Below are positions 45,033-53,818 of a DNA stretch of 64,000 nucleotides, one piece after another. Below the pieces are notes generated by a model. That model had not been told where the DNA came from, made no database searches, and worked only from the letters and a program-made list of their open reading frames with translations. Made by a program: the position numbers and the translations under genes. Source of the stretch: Candidatus Binataceae bacterium (lineage in GTDB: Bacteria > Desulfobacterota > Binatia > Binatales > Binataceae); assembly GCA_035294265.1 (NCBI GenBank), contig DATGLK010000025.1, forward strand, positions 59,666-123,665, read 5' to 3'. The stretch's first letter is position 1; each line of letters starts with the position of its first letter.

Positions 45033-46229
45033 ATGGAAACGCTGGAGCCACGAACAAATCGCCCCAATCTGCCGGCCAAGCACTCTAACTTCCCGCATCC
45101 GGAACGATTGCGCCGCAGTATCGAACGAGCCCACGCAAGTCTGGCGGAACCCTTTGTTGGAATCAGCAGCGACGGCAGCCCCTCTCACGGATTATTTCCG
45201 TTGCGCTCCACCGGCATTTCGCCCGCCCCGCTGGTCGAGGCGGCGCAAGCTTGGCTCGCGACGCTTTCTCCCAGCCAGCGCGCGGCGGCCTGTTTTCCGC
45301 TGGACTCGGTGCAATGGCGCGCCTGGAGCAATGTGCACGTTTACATGATGCGACATGGCGTATGCCTGGACGATGTCGACGATCGGCAAAAAGGCGCGGC
45401 TCTGAAGTTGGTGCGTGCTGGCATGAGCGCAGCGGGATTTGAATCGGCGCGCGCAGTGATGAAGCTTAACGAGCACATTCGTGAAATTACCGGCCGCGAC
45501 GACAATTACGGCGAATGGTATTACTGGATGAGCTTGTTCGGTAATCCCTCGGCCACCCAACCGTGGGGCTGGCAGCTTGACGGCCATCACCTGGTCATCA
45601 ATTGCCTAGTGATTGGCGAGCAGATCGTGATGACGCCCACCTTCTTAGGTTCTGAACCGGTAGTGGCGCATTCAGGCAAATACGCCGGCGTTCGCGTGCT
45701 AGCCGAAGAGGAGGAAAGGGGCTTCGCGGTCATGAATGCGCTCAGTCCGGCGCAGCGCGCGCGCGCCACCTTGGCGCGAACACTACCCGAGGAACTCTTT
45801 GCTGCCGCCTTTCGCGACAATCTGCGCCTCAACTACGAGGGTATCGCTTATCCAGATCTCGGCCCGGCCCAACAGGATCTGCTATTGGGACTGGTGGGGA
45901 CTTACGTGGGCCGGATGCACTCTGGACACGCCGCGCTTAAGCTGGAGGAGATCAAAGCCCATTTGCCGAGTACCTATTTTGCCTGGATGGGCGAATGCGC
46001 GCCTGAAGGCGTGTTCTACTATCGCGTCCACAGCCCGGTCATCTTGATCGAGTTCGACCATCAGCCGGGAGTTGCGCTGAACAACGATGAGCACAATCGC
46101 AACCACATCCATACCGTGGTGCGAACTCCCAACGGCAACGACTACGGAATGGATCTTTTGCGCCAGCATTACGAACGCTTCGACCACTCCCATCCGCACA
46201 CCCCCCATCGTTTGGGTAAGCCCTCCTGA
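45033..46229 (+). CDS. DUF3500 family protein
   Basis: A 398-residue DUF3500 protein. Family-like segments are YYWMSLFGNPSATQPWGWQL, then DGHHLVINCLV, then TPTFLGSEPVVAHSGKYAGV and ending PNGNDYGMDLLRQHYERFDH. The WGW.LDGHH region and the HNRNHIHTVVRTPNGNDYG region hold conserved His and Asp residues that could bind a metal. AAGGAGATCGCG precedes the ATG. It follows the M24-like gene; DUF3500 genes often occur near aromatic or xenobiotic catabolic genes, but the activity is unknown. Confidence 0.82.
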   Translation: METLEPRTNRPNLPAKHSNFPHPERLRRSIERAHASLAEPFVGISSDGSPSHGLFPLRSTGISPAPLVEAAQAWLATLSPSQRAAACFPLDSVQWRAWSNVHVYMMRHGVCLDDVDDRQKGAALKLVRAGMSAAGFESARAVMKLNEHIREITGRDDNYGEWYYWMSLFGNPSATQPWGWQLDGHHLVINCLVIGEQIVMTPTFLGSEPVVAHSGKYAGVRVLAEEEERGFAVMNALSPAQRARATLARTLPEELFAAAFRDNLRLNYEGIAYPDLGPAQQDLLLGLVGTYVGRMHSGHAALKLEEIKAHLPSTYFAWMGECAPEGVFYYRVHSPVILIEFDHQPGVALNNDEHNRNHIHTVVRTPNGNDYGMDLLRQHYERFDHSHPHTPHRLGKPS

Positions 46230-46396
46230 CGCGGAGTGAAATGAGTGGGCGCACGGTATGCCGGTTGCGCGCTTTTGGCAACTAGCGTGCCCGGTGAGTT
46301 AAAAGGCCGACCTTGACGCGGCCAGCCGCGCGGTGGATGGATTGACCGCGCGCGGGCGGCCATGTTTTCATAGCCGCCGAGTGGTTCATTCAATCC

Positions 46397-48223
46397 ATGG
46401 CGCTTAAGATCGCAGCCTGCGTCAAGCAGATCCCGCTAATCGAAGATGTCAACTTCGATCCGGTAACCAAGACCATCAAACGCGACGGGCCCAACGTAAT
46501 GAACGCGTTGGATCTCAACGCGGTGGCCTACGCTGCCGAGTTTCGCCAAAAGTTGGGCGCTCAAACCACGGTCCTCACGATGGGCCCGCCGCAGGCCCGC
46601 GAGGTACTTATTCAGGCGCTCGCGATGGGGATGGAAGAAGCGGTCCATCTGGAGGATCGCGCCTTTGCCGGCGCCGATACGCTGGCTACCGCGCGCGCGC
46701 TGGCGGCTTGGCTGGGGCCGCGCGCGTTCGATCTGATTCTGATGGGCCGTTATTCGCTGGATTCCGAAACCGGACAGGTTGGTCCCGAGGTCGCCGAGCT
46801 GCTGGGGATTGCCCAGATCACCAATGTGATCGAGCTTACGCTCGAGGGCGAGGTCGTCCGCGTCGTGCGCGAGAGCGATGACGGGCATGAAGAAGTGCAA
46901 TGCCGCCTGCCCGCGCTACTGACCTGCGCCGAGCGCAAGGCACGGCCGCCGCGGGTGACGCCGGCGGCGATGGAGGCAGCTAAGCTGGCGCCGATCGCGC
47001 TGGTGCGCGCGGCGGACTTGCATTGCGATCCCGCCCTGCTGGGCGCCAAGGGCTCCCCAACCTGGGTTCAGGACGTGATGGTCGAGGAGCCGCGCAAGGT
47101 CGCCTGCAAATTCATCGATACCGGCGATCCGCAACGGGCCGCCGACGAGGTCGTCGCCGAACTCGATCGGATGGGTGTGTTGAAAGCAGCGCGCCCACCC
47201 GGCCGCCCGATTCCCGCCCAGCTGCGCCCATCGAAGGCTGGGCGCGAGGTTTGGGTGGTTTACGAAACTGCGGGAGATCAGGTTAGCCGCGGTAGCCTGG
47301 AATTGCTGTCGGCTGGCGACGAATTGGCCGGCAAGCTGGGCTCGGCCCTGGTCGCGGTGGGGCTCAGCGGCCCAGACTTGCGCCCGATTCTTGCCAGCTA
47401 CGGCGCCGACCGCGCCATTTTGTTTGATCATCCGACCCTCACTGACGGCCGCCCCGAGTCTATCGTGGAGGCGCTGGCGCCGCTGGTGGTCGAGGCACGG
47501 CCCTTTGCCCTGCTGGTTAACGCCAGCGAGCTGGGACGCGATTGGGGCCCTCGGCTGGCGGCTCGCCTGGGCCTGGGTCTGACCGGTGACGCAATTCGCT
47601 TGGCCTTGGATGGCGAAGGGCGGATGGTGGCCTACAAACCCGCTTTCGGCGGGCACGTCATCGCGCCGATTATTTCGCGCACTTTTCCCCAGATGGCCAC
47701 CGTGCGCTCGGGGGTCTTGCCGCTGGCCGATCCTCGGCCTGGGCGCGGTCCGATCGAATTGGAGACCCTCCGGCCTTCATTACCCGCGCCGCGAACCACG
47801 CTGCTGGCGCGCAAGCCCCTGCTGGATCCGATGATCAAGCCGTTAGAGGGTGCAGAGATTGTGGTTGGTATCGGCGTCGGTGTCGGCGGCCCTCCGGGCG
47901 TGGCGCGGGTCAAAGAGTTTGCCCGTGCGATCAACGCCGCCTTGTGCGCGACTCGTCGGGTTACCGATTTGGGCTGGGCACCCCGACAAATCCAGGTCGG
48001 GCTGACCGGCAAAGCGATTGAGCCGCTGCTTTACTTGGCGGTCGGCGTTCGCGGCGTTCCCAACCATACCATCGGACTCAAGCGTATCCACGCCACGGTC
48101 GCAATTAATAAAGACCGCAACGCGCCGATTTTCGAGCGCGCCGAAATCGGCTTGGTCAGCGATTGGGCCGCCATCCTTCCCGCTTTGGAAGCGGCCCTAA
48201 GCGCGCGTCTGGGTCGTTCTTAA
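46397..48223 (+). CDS. Fused electron-transfer flavoprotein beta-alpha (EtfBA)
   Basis: A 608-residue single-chain electron-transfer flavoprotein. Residues 1-about 270 are EtfB (AACVKQIPLIEDVNFDPVTK; ETGQVGPEVAELLGIAQITN). Residues about 285-608 are EtfA, with the FAD-binding C-terminus QVGLTGKAIEPLLYLAVGVR, then TVAINKDRNAPIFERAEIGL. It accepts electrons from acyl-CoA or other dehydrogenases and passes them to ETF:quinone oxidoreductase. Fused BA chains are less common than separate genes. It is followed after 10 bp by a BtuFCD-like importer, probably only by chance of operon layout. Confidence 0.9.
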   Translation: MALKIAACVKQIPLIEDVNFDPVTKTIKRDGPNVMNALDLNAVAYAAEFRQKLGAQTTVLTMGPPQAREVLIQALAMGMEEAVHLEDRAFAGADTLATARALAAWLGPRAFDLILMGRYSLDSETGQVGPEVAELLGIAQITNVIELTLEGEVVRVVRESDDGHEEVQCRLPALLTCAERKARPPRVTPAAMEAAKLAPIALVRAADLHCDPALLGAKGSPTWVQDVMVEEPRKVACKFIDTGDPQRAADEVVAELDRMGVLKAARPPGRPIPAQLRPSKAGREVWVVYETAGDQVSRGSLELLSAGDELAGKLGSALVAVGLSGPDLRPILASYGADRAILFDHPTLTDGRPESIVEALAPLVVEARPFALLVNASELGRDWGPRLAARLGLGLTGDAIRLALDGEGRMVAYKPAFGGHVIAPIISRTFPQMATVRSGVLPLADPRPGRGPIELETLRPSLPAPRTTLLARKPLLDPMIKPLEGAEIVVGIGVGVGGPPGVARVKEFARAINAALCATRRVTDLGWAPRQIQVGLTGKAIEPLLYLAVGVRGVPNHTIGLKRIHATVAINKDRNAPIFERAEIGLVSDWAAILPALEAALSARLGRS

Positions 48224-48233
48224 CGAGGCCCGT

Positions 48234-49106
48234 TTGATCGCTTGCGCCTGCTCTTGTCACCACGGCCGCTTGGGGCCGTTGGTCGCGGTTATACTCTGCG
48301 TGACCTCGAGTGCGGCGGCATGGGGCGCCGCGGCCCCACGGATCGTGTCGCTGGCGCCTTCGACCACCGAAATTCTTTTCGCGGTAGGTGCCGGGCCTGA
48401 AGTGGTCGCAGTTTCCAACTATTGCGATTACCCGCCACAGGTACGAAAGCTACCGCGCGTGGGTTCATTCCTGGAGCCCAATATCGAGGCGATCGCGGGT
48501 CTGCGTCCGACCTTGATCGTGGGCTTGGCCTCGGCCGCCAACGAACGGGCGGTGCGCGGCCTGGCCGCGATGGGATTCAGCCTAATGCTGACTCGCGACG
48601 ATTCGATTGCGGCAATTGAGCAGGCGATCATCGAGATCGGCGCCCGCACCGGCCATCGCGAACGGGCCGCGGCGGTCGTGGCGGCGATCCGTGAGCAGAT
48701 AGCGACTGTGCAAGCGCGCCTGCGTGGCCGATCCGCGCCGCGAGTTCTGATGGTAGTCGGGCACGCGCCGTTGATCGCGGTCGGTGGCGGCTATCTGGGC
48801 CAGTTGCTTGAGCTGGCCGACAGCATCAACATCGCCGCCGGCCTGGGGCAAGCATGGCCCCGGCTGAGCTTGGAATATGTAATAGCGCAGGCGCCGGCAG
48901 TGATTTTGGATGGCCGTAGGGGCGACACGGCCGCGCTCGATTCCTTCTGGCTGCGCTACCAAGCTGGTCGCTTCGGTCCGAAAGTGGTGGGCTATCCGCT
49001 GAGTCCGGTGCTCCATCCCGGGCCCCGCATTGGCCAGAGCCTGGCGATTATCGCCGCGCTGATTCATCCAGAGGCCTTCGCGCCCGCCTACCACGGAGCG
49101 CGCTGA
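48234..49106 (+). CDS. btuF: Periplasmic binding protein of a cobalamin/siderophore-type ABC importer
   Basis: A 290-residue BtuF/FhuD-class solute-binding protein with signal helix (LGPLVAVILCVTSSAAA). Core text RIVSLAPSTTEILFAVGAGP and NYCDYPPQVRKLPRVGSFLE, then NIEAIAGLRPTLIVG, is typical of cobalamin-binding BtuF. The start is TTG with GAGG upstream; an ATG further in would cut the signal. The stop shares one base with the permease start (TGATG). Substrate is cobalamin by closest resemblance, though a siderophore cannot be excluded. Confidence 0.82.
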   Translation: MIACACSCHHGRLGPLVAVILCVTSSAAAWGAAAPRIVSLAPSTTEILFAVGAGPEVVAVSNYCDYPPQVRKLPRVGSFLEPNIEAIAGLRPTLIVGLASAANERAVRGLAAMGFSLMLTRDDSIAAIEQAIIEIGARTGHRERAAAVVAAIREQIATVQARLRGRSAPRVLMVVGHAPLIAVGGGYLGQLLELADSINIAAGLGQAWPRLSLEYVIAQAPAVILDGRRGDTAALDSFWLRYQAGRFGPKVVGYPLSPVLHPGPRIGQSLAIIAALIHPEAFAPAYHGAR

Positions 49107-50146
49107 TGGCTATCTCGGGCGCTCTCAGCTCCCACCGCGAGGCCTACTTGACTGCAGCCCGCATGGTGAGGGTCCTGGGCGCGCTGGCAGTTGTACTGCT
49201 GGCCGTGCTGCTTGTGGCGATCGCGCATGGCGCAGTGCGAATCGACCTGCTGCGTGCGCTGCGCGACCCCGCCAGCCCCGATCATGCCATCCTGATGGCA
49301 GCGCGTCTGCCGCGAGTGCTAATGGGCGCTCTGGTGGGTGCGGTATTGGCTACCGCCGGTGCCGCTTTGCAAGCTCTGGTGCGCAACCCGCTGGCGGAAG
49401 GGGGAACCTTGGGAATCTCTGCCGCGGCCGCTTTCGGCGCGATCCTGCCTCTGGTGTTCAGCTATCGGCTGGGAATAAGTGAGGCCCTGGCACCCGGCGC
49501 CGGCTTCGTCCTGGCCCTGCTCTCAACCTTGCTCGTGTATCGGCTGGGACAGGTGCGCGGGCGCTTGGATCCCTTGAGCCTGCTGTTGGTGGGAGTGATC
49601 TTCAACACATTCTGGTCAGCCCTGATTCTGTTGATCAACAACCTGGTCGACCTCTACCAGACCCGCGGCATTATGGCCTGGCTGGTGGGAAGCCTGGAGG
49701 CGCCCAGCTATACCGAAATCGGTCTGGTCGCGATGCCAGCTGCGGCCGGGTCAGCTTGGCTTTACTGGCATGCCCGTGATCTGAACCTGCTGGCGCTCAG
49801 CGAAGACTCGGCGCGCGATCTCGGGGTTGACGTCGAAGGATTGCGCCGCGGTATTTTTGTGGCCACTTCTGTGATGATTGGTGCGGCGGTCTCGGTCAGC
49901 GGCATGATCGGTTTTGTGGGCCTAATCGTGCCGCACCTGATCCGCTTGCGCTGGGGCCCCGACCATCGCCTGCTTTTGCCGGCTGCGATGTTGTCGGGAG
50001 CTGGTTTCCTGGTTGTGGCGGACTTGATCGCGCGGCTGGCGATCGCGCCTGCCGAGTTGCCGGTGGGAGTAATTACCGCGCTGTGCGGAGCGCCGTTTTT
50101 CATCTATCTGCTGCGCCGTGACGGCGCGCGGGATGTGGCCCTGTGA
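49106..50146 (+). CDS. btuC: FecCD/BtuC-type ABC transporter permease
   Basis: A 346-residue permease with about ten helices. Family motifs: ARLPRVLMGALVGAVLATAG, GAALQALVRNPLAEGGTLGI (canonical Q...RNPLA.P.LLG region), and GFVGLIVPHLIRLRWGPDHR before the coupling loop. It joins the preceding binding protein and following ATPase in one unit and overlaps both (1 and 4 bp). Confidence 0.9.
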   Translation: MAISGALSSHREAYLTAARMVRVLGALAVVLLAVLLVAIAHGAVRIDLLRALRDPASPDHAILMAARLPRVLMGALVGAVLATAGAALQALVRNPLAEGGTLGISAAAAFGAILPLVFSYRLGISEALAPGAGFVLALLSTLLVYRLGQVRGRLDPLSLLLVGVIFNTFWSALILLINNLVDLYQTRGIMAWLVGSLEAPSYTEIGLVAMPAAAGSAWLYWHARDLNLLALSEDSARDLGVDVEGLRRGIFVATSVMIGAAVSVSGMIGFVGLIVPHLIRLRWGPDHRLLLPAAMLSGAGFLVVADLIARLAIAPAELPVGVITALCGAPFFIYLLRRDGARDVAL

Positions 50147-50928
50147 GCGTGCCCATCCTGAGCGCACAGGGGGTAGAGGCTGGCTATCGCGACCAGCTGG
50201 TCTTGCATGGCGTTTCCCTGGAGGTATGGCCAGGCGAGTTGGTGGCGATCCTAGGGCCTAACGGAGCGGGCAAATCCACTCTGCTCAAGGTTTTAAGCGG
50301 CGCGATCGCGCCGGGCGCGGGCGAAGTCCGCTTCGACGGGAGGCCGCTGGCGGCCTATTCACGCCGGCAGCTTGCACGCCAACTGGCAGTGCTCGGGCAG
50401 GAAACACCTATCTCATTCGCTTTCAATGTGGTCGAGCTGGTGCTGATGGGGCGTGCGCCCCATCTGGCTTCTTGGCGGCTGGAGGGCAGCCAGGACGTGG
50501 CTCTCGCCAATCAAGCGCTGGCGCTGCTGGGGCTGACGGAGTTGGCGGCGCGGCCGATAAGCGAACTATCGGGGGGCGAGCGGCGCCGGGCCTTCCTGGC
50601 CCGCGTGCTGGCCCAGGAGCCGGCGCTGGCGCTACTCGACGAGCCCACCGCCTTTCTCGATTTGAAGCACGTTGGCGAGATCTTTGCTGTGCTCGCCCGG
50701 CTGCGCCGAGAGCGCCAAATGGCCGTGATCGCCAGCCTGCACGATCTGAACGCCGCCGCGCTGTACGCCGACCGCGTGCTGCTGCTCAAGGATGGGCGTG
50801 CGGTGGGCAGTGGCCAGCCCGAACAGATCCTGACCGCAGCCAACCTCGAATTGGCGTACGGCACCCGGGTTTACGTCGGACGCAATCCGGCCAGCGGCGC
50901 GGTGGCGGTGCTGCCCTTGGCTCAATAG
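50143..50928 (+). CDS. btuD: ABC transporter ATPase of the cobalamin/siderophore importer
   Basis: A 261-residue ATP-binding subunit. Walker A is LGPNGAGKSTLLKVLSG (about residue 36), the signature is ELSGGERRRAFLARVLAQEP, Walker B is LALLDEPTAFLD, and the switch His is in ASLHDLNAA. The GTG start lies inside the end of the permease gene (4-bp overlap). It completes a BtuFCD-like system; cobalamin could serve the methyltransferase-like protein and other B12 enzymes of this organism. Confidence 0.9.
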   Translation: MSVPILSAQGVEAGYRDQLVLHGVSLEVWPGELVAILGPNGAGKSTLLKVLSGAIAPGAGEVRFDGRPLAAYSRRQLARQLAVLGQETPISFAFNVVELVLMGRAPHLASWRLEGSQDVALANQALALLGLTELAARPISELSGGERRRAFLARVLAQEPALALLDEPTAFLDLKHVGEIFAVLARLRRERQMAVIASLHDLNAAALYADRVLLLKDGRAVGSGQPEQILTAANLELAYGTRVYVGRNPASGAVAVLPLAQ

Positions 50929-51203
50929 GTGCGGGTCAGGAGGAAAATCAAGGAAGGAAGCCATCTTTTATGCGTGCCGCGCTGCTTTAAGCAACGCGCA
51001 TCGATTGCCTTCAAACCCAGCATCGCATGGTCGCTGGGGATTTGCCCTTTGGCGCGAACGAATATCGGGAGGCCATCGCACGCGTGTGCCGGCGATGCTA
51101 CCCTAGGGACACGACGAATAGTTTTTATTCGCTGCACGCGCTAGACTACAGCAATTGCGCTAGGAGAGGGCCCCAAAGCTCCGCGGCCATTACAAGCGCC
51201 AGA

Positions 51204-52136
51204 ATGGGTACAGCTGGCATCAGGATCGAAATAGCTTCCGATTCGCCCGGCGCTCGGCCGCGGCGCAACAAGCCCCCATTACCGCTGCGACCGCTGCATG
51301 GACTGTGGCGACGGGCGATAGATGAGATAGACTTGCGGCGCTTGGCGCTGCCGGTGCGTGGTCTGCCGAGTGCGCTGGAGGGGTTGAGCGCCTGTCAGAT
51401 CAGCGATTTCCACGTCGATCGCGATGAGGATCTGCAGCGTCTGGGCCGCGCGGTGGAGCTAATCAACTGTCAAAAACCCGCGCTGGTCTTTCTGACCGGC
51501 GATTATTTCTCCGGTCGTGAGACGATGCGTCGTTACCTGGGCGGGTTTGCCCGCGAATTGCGCAAGCTGCGGCCATTGGTGGGAATCTTCGCCATCGCCG
51601 GCAACCACGACCATTGGGCCTCCTTCGAGCCGATTGCCAGCGCGATGGCAGGGGCCGGCATTGAGGTCCTGCGCAACAGCAGCCGGCGGCTCGAGATCGA
51701 GGGTAGCGCATTGACCGTGGTAGGTATCGACGACCTGTGGACCCGTCATGCCGACCCGGCGCGTGCCTTTCGCGAGGTAGCGCCCAGCGACTGCACCCTG
51801 GTCCTGGCGCACAATCCCGATACGGCCCTCTACACGCGCCACTTACACCCGGGCGTGATGCTGTGCGGGCACACCCACGGTGGAGTCGTGCGACTACCAT
51901 ATTACGGCAGCCCGCTGCGCTCGATTTTGCGCTTAGGCAAGCGCTTCTATGCGGGGCTTAACCGCTACGGCGATTTCTATATCTATACCAACCGCGGCTT
52001 GGGCACCTTTTGGTTGCGAGTGCGGATTAATTGCCGGCCCGAAGTCTCCTGCTTCCATCTCACCGGCCAATTTCCCGCGCCGGTGACGCCCAAGGCCACC
52101 CGCCCGCGCCGCTCGCGTCTGCACCGAGCGCATTAA
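51204..52136 (+). CDS. Calcineurin-like metallophosphoesterase
   Basis: A 310-residue metallophosphoesterase of the YkuE/YaeI-like group. The metal motifs appear in order: ACQISDFHVDRDED (D.H), LVFLTGDYFSG (GD), IAGNHDHW (GNHD/E), VLAHNPD and LCGHTHGGVVRLPYYG. No transmembrane segment is seen near the start, unlike many relatives. The ATG at 51204 is a guess; an in-frame start at 51027 would add 59 low-quality residues. Substrate unknown. Confidence 0.8.
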   Translation: MGTAGIRIEIASDSPGARPRRNKPPLPLRPLHGLWRRAIDEIDLRRLALPVRGLPSALEGLSACQISDFHVDRDEDLQRLGRAVELINCQKPALVFLTGDYFSGRETMRRYLGGFARELRKLRPLVGIFAIAGNHDHWASFEPIASAMAGAGIEVLRNSSRRLEIEGSALTVVGIDDLWTRHADPARAFREVAPSDCTLVLAHNPDTALYTRHLHPGVMLCGHTHGGVVRLPYYGSPLRSILRLGKRFYAGLNRYGDFYIYTNRGLGTFWLRVRINCRPEVSCFHLTGQFPAPVTPKATRPRRSRLHRAH

Positions 52137-52216
52137 GCATCAAGCCACGCCGGTTCGTTCGGCGCGAACCGAGGGCGGCCGCGCAGTTCTGATCAGCACG
52201 TGAAGGGAGGGTTCCG

Positions 52217-53143
52217 ATGGCGAACGCCAAGCTGGTCTTGATTGCCGGTGGCAGCGGCTTTATCGGCCGCGCGATCGCGCGCCGTCTGGCCGCGCTGGCC
52301 GAGCCGAGGGTGCGCATAATGAGCCGTAATCCAGCTAGAGCTCGCCAACTCCTGCCCGACAGCCCAATCGAGTTCGTTGCCGGCGAAGTCACTCAGCCGC
52401 AATCGCTACCGGCTGCGATGGCGGGGGTCGATTGTGTCATCAATGCGGTCCAGTTCGACGGCTATCCGGTGGAAGATGCAGCGCGCGGCCTGACCTTCGA
52501 GCGAATCGATTACGGAGGGACTTTGGCCTTGTTGGAGAGTGCAAAGGCCGCCGGCACTGGTCGATTCATCTATATCAGCGGTGCCAGCGCCGACCCGCTC
52601 AGCAGCCACCCCGGCTTCCGGGCCAAGGGACAAGCCGAGCGCGCGATCGGCCAGTCGGGCCTGGAGTTCACGATTTTTCGCCCATCGTTGGTCTTCGGAC
52701 GCGAGGATCGCACCGTCAATCTATTTGCCAAGGCTTTGCGCTATTCACCAATCTTTGCGGTTCCCGGCACCGGCTTGCAGCGGGTGCAGCCAGTCTGGAT
52801 CGAGGATGTGGCGGCGGCCGTGGCGCTGGCCTTGACCAACCCCGCGGCGCGCAACCGATGCTTCGAAATCGGCGGACCGCAGCCGATGAGCTTCGATGAC
52901 TTCATGCGACTACTAATGGATATCACCGGCCACCATCGCCCGCTGTTTCACGTGCCCGAGGGGCTGTTGCGGATGGTGGGGCGGGTGGTCGAAAAGCTAC
53001 CGCGACCGGTCTTGTCGGCCGACGCGGTGACCTTCCTAACCGCCGACCATTTGTGTGACACGCAGCCCCTGGTAGCTGCGCTGGGGGTGCGGCTCACCCC
53101 GCTGCGTCAAGCGCTTTCTTACCTCGCGCCAGCCGCGGCCTGA
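52217..53143 (+). CDS. NAD(P)-binding atypical SDR (NDUFA9/epimerase-like)
   Basis: A 308-residue Rossmann-fold protein of the complex-I NDUFA9-like atypical short-chain dehydrogenase group. NAD(P) motif IAGGSGFIGRAIARRLA at residues 8-24; family text GRFIYISGASADPLSSHPGF, AERAIGQSGLEFTIFRPSLV, FGREDRTVNLF and VQPVWIEDVAAAVALAL. The Tyr-x3-Lys catalytic pair is missing, as usual for these proteins. GAAGGGAGG precedes the ATG. A role as structural or quinone-related factor is typical; nothing specific is indicated here. Confidence 0.82.
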   Translation: MANAKLVLIAGGSGFIGRAIARRLAALAEPRVRIMSRNPARARQLLPDSPIEFVAGEVTQPQSLPAAMAGVDCVINAVQFDGYPVEDAARGLTFERIDYGGTLALLESAKAAGTGRFIYISGASADPLSSHPGFRAKGQAERAIGQSGLEFTIFRPSLVFGREDRTVNLFAKALRYSPIFAVPGTGLQRVQPVWIEDVAAAVALALTNPAARNRCFEIGGPQPMSFDDFMRLLMDITGHHRPLFHVPEGLLRMVGRVVEKLPRPVLSADAVTFLTADHLCDTQPLVAALGVRLTPLRQALSYLAPAAA

Positions 53144-53818
53144 GCAGCGCCGCCAGCCGCGCCACACGCAGGCCCGGCGCGCCGGGGGCTCTGGTTAGCA
53201 GGCGGACGCTTGGCTTCATCGCTCGATCGACCGGCAGCGCAGCAGCCGCGGGCGGAACAAGAGCGGTTCTGATCTCAATGGGGACGAGAGCCGCACTCCT
53301 GGCGTGCGCTTTCGCCTCCGCGCCGGATATGGCGCCGCCGATCACGCTAGCGCCCAATTTTTACTCTTTGCCAATCCTACCGCGGGGTGTGGCGAGGCTG
53401 CGCCCATAGATGATTTTTTTGCATTGGCCCGCCTGGCATGCCAAGCCGAAGTCAGGCGGGGCAAGGGCTGCTAAGGCATGGCAAGACATGCGCTCCGCGT
53501 GACGCCAGGGATAAATGGACAAACGGCTAAGAGCCTCCTAGGTGAGTTAAGCCCGGCCATAGCGCCAGGCGCTGTGCGCATTAACATTCCTAGGCAACGC
53601 TCGGATCAGCACGAGAACGCTGGGGTTGCTCGCCAGAGCGATCGGTGCCGAGTCCCGTCAATACCCCGCAACACACCAGCCCGTCGGCCTCTACCGGCGC
53701 ACAGCTTGGTCAATGAGGCAAGTAGAAATACTACCGCCGCTGAGAAGGATCCTCCCTTAGCCTTCAACCAACCCTGGCCTTCGCCGGGAGCGGTCTCCAC
53801 GTTTTGGGAGGAGAAGAG
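53144..53818. other. Intergenic region without clear gene
   Basis: About 675 bp. Short readings exist in several frames but none has a convincing ribosome site or family text. The strong ribosome site GGGAGGAGAAGAG of the next lipoprotein lies at the end. No riboswitch or RNA gene was recognised. Confidence 0.55.

Noticed and set aside
53094-53357. Possible 87-codon minus-strand gene
   Set aside because: No ribosome site, overlaps the end of the NDUFA9-like gene and looks like a codon-bias shadow.
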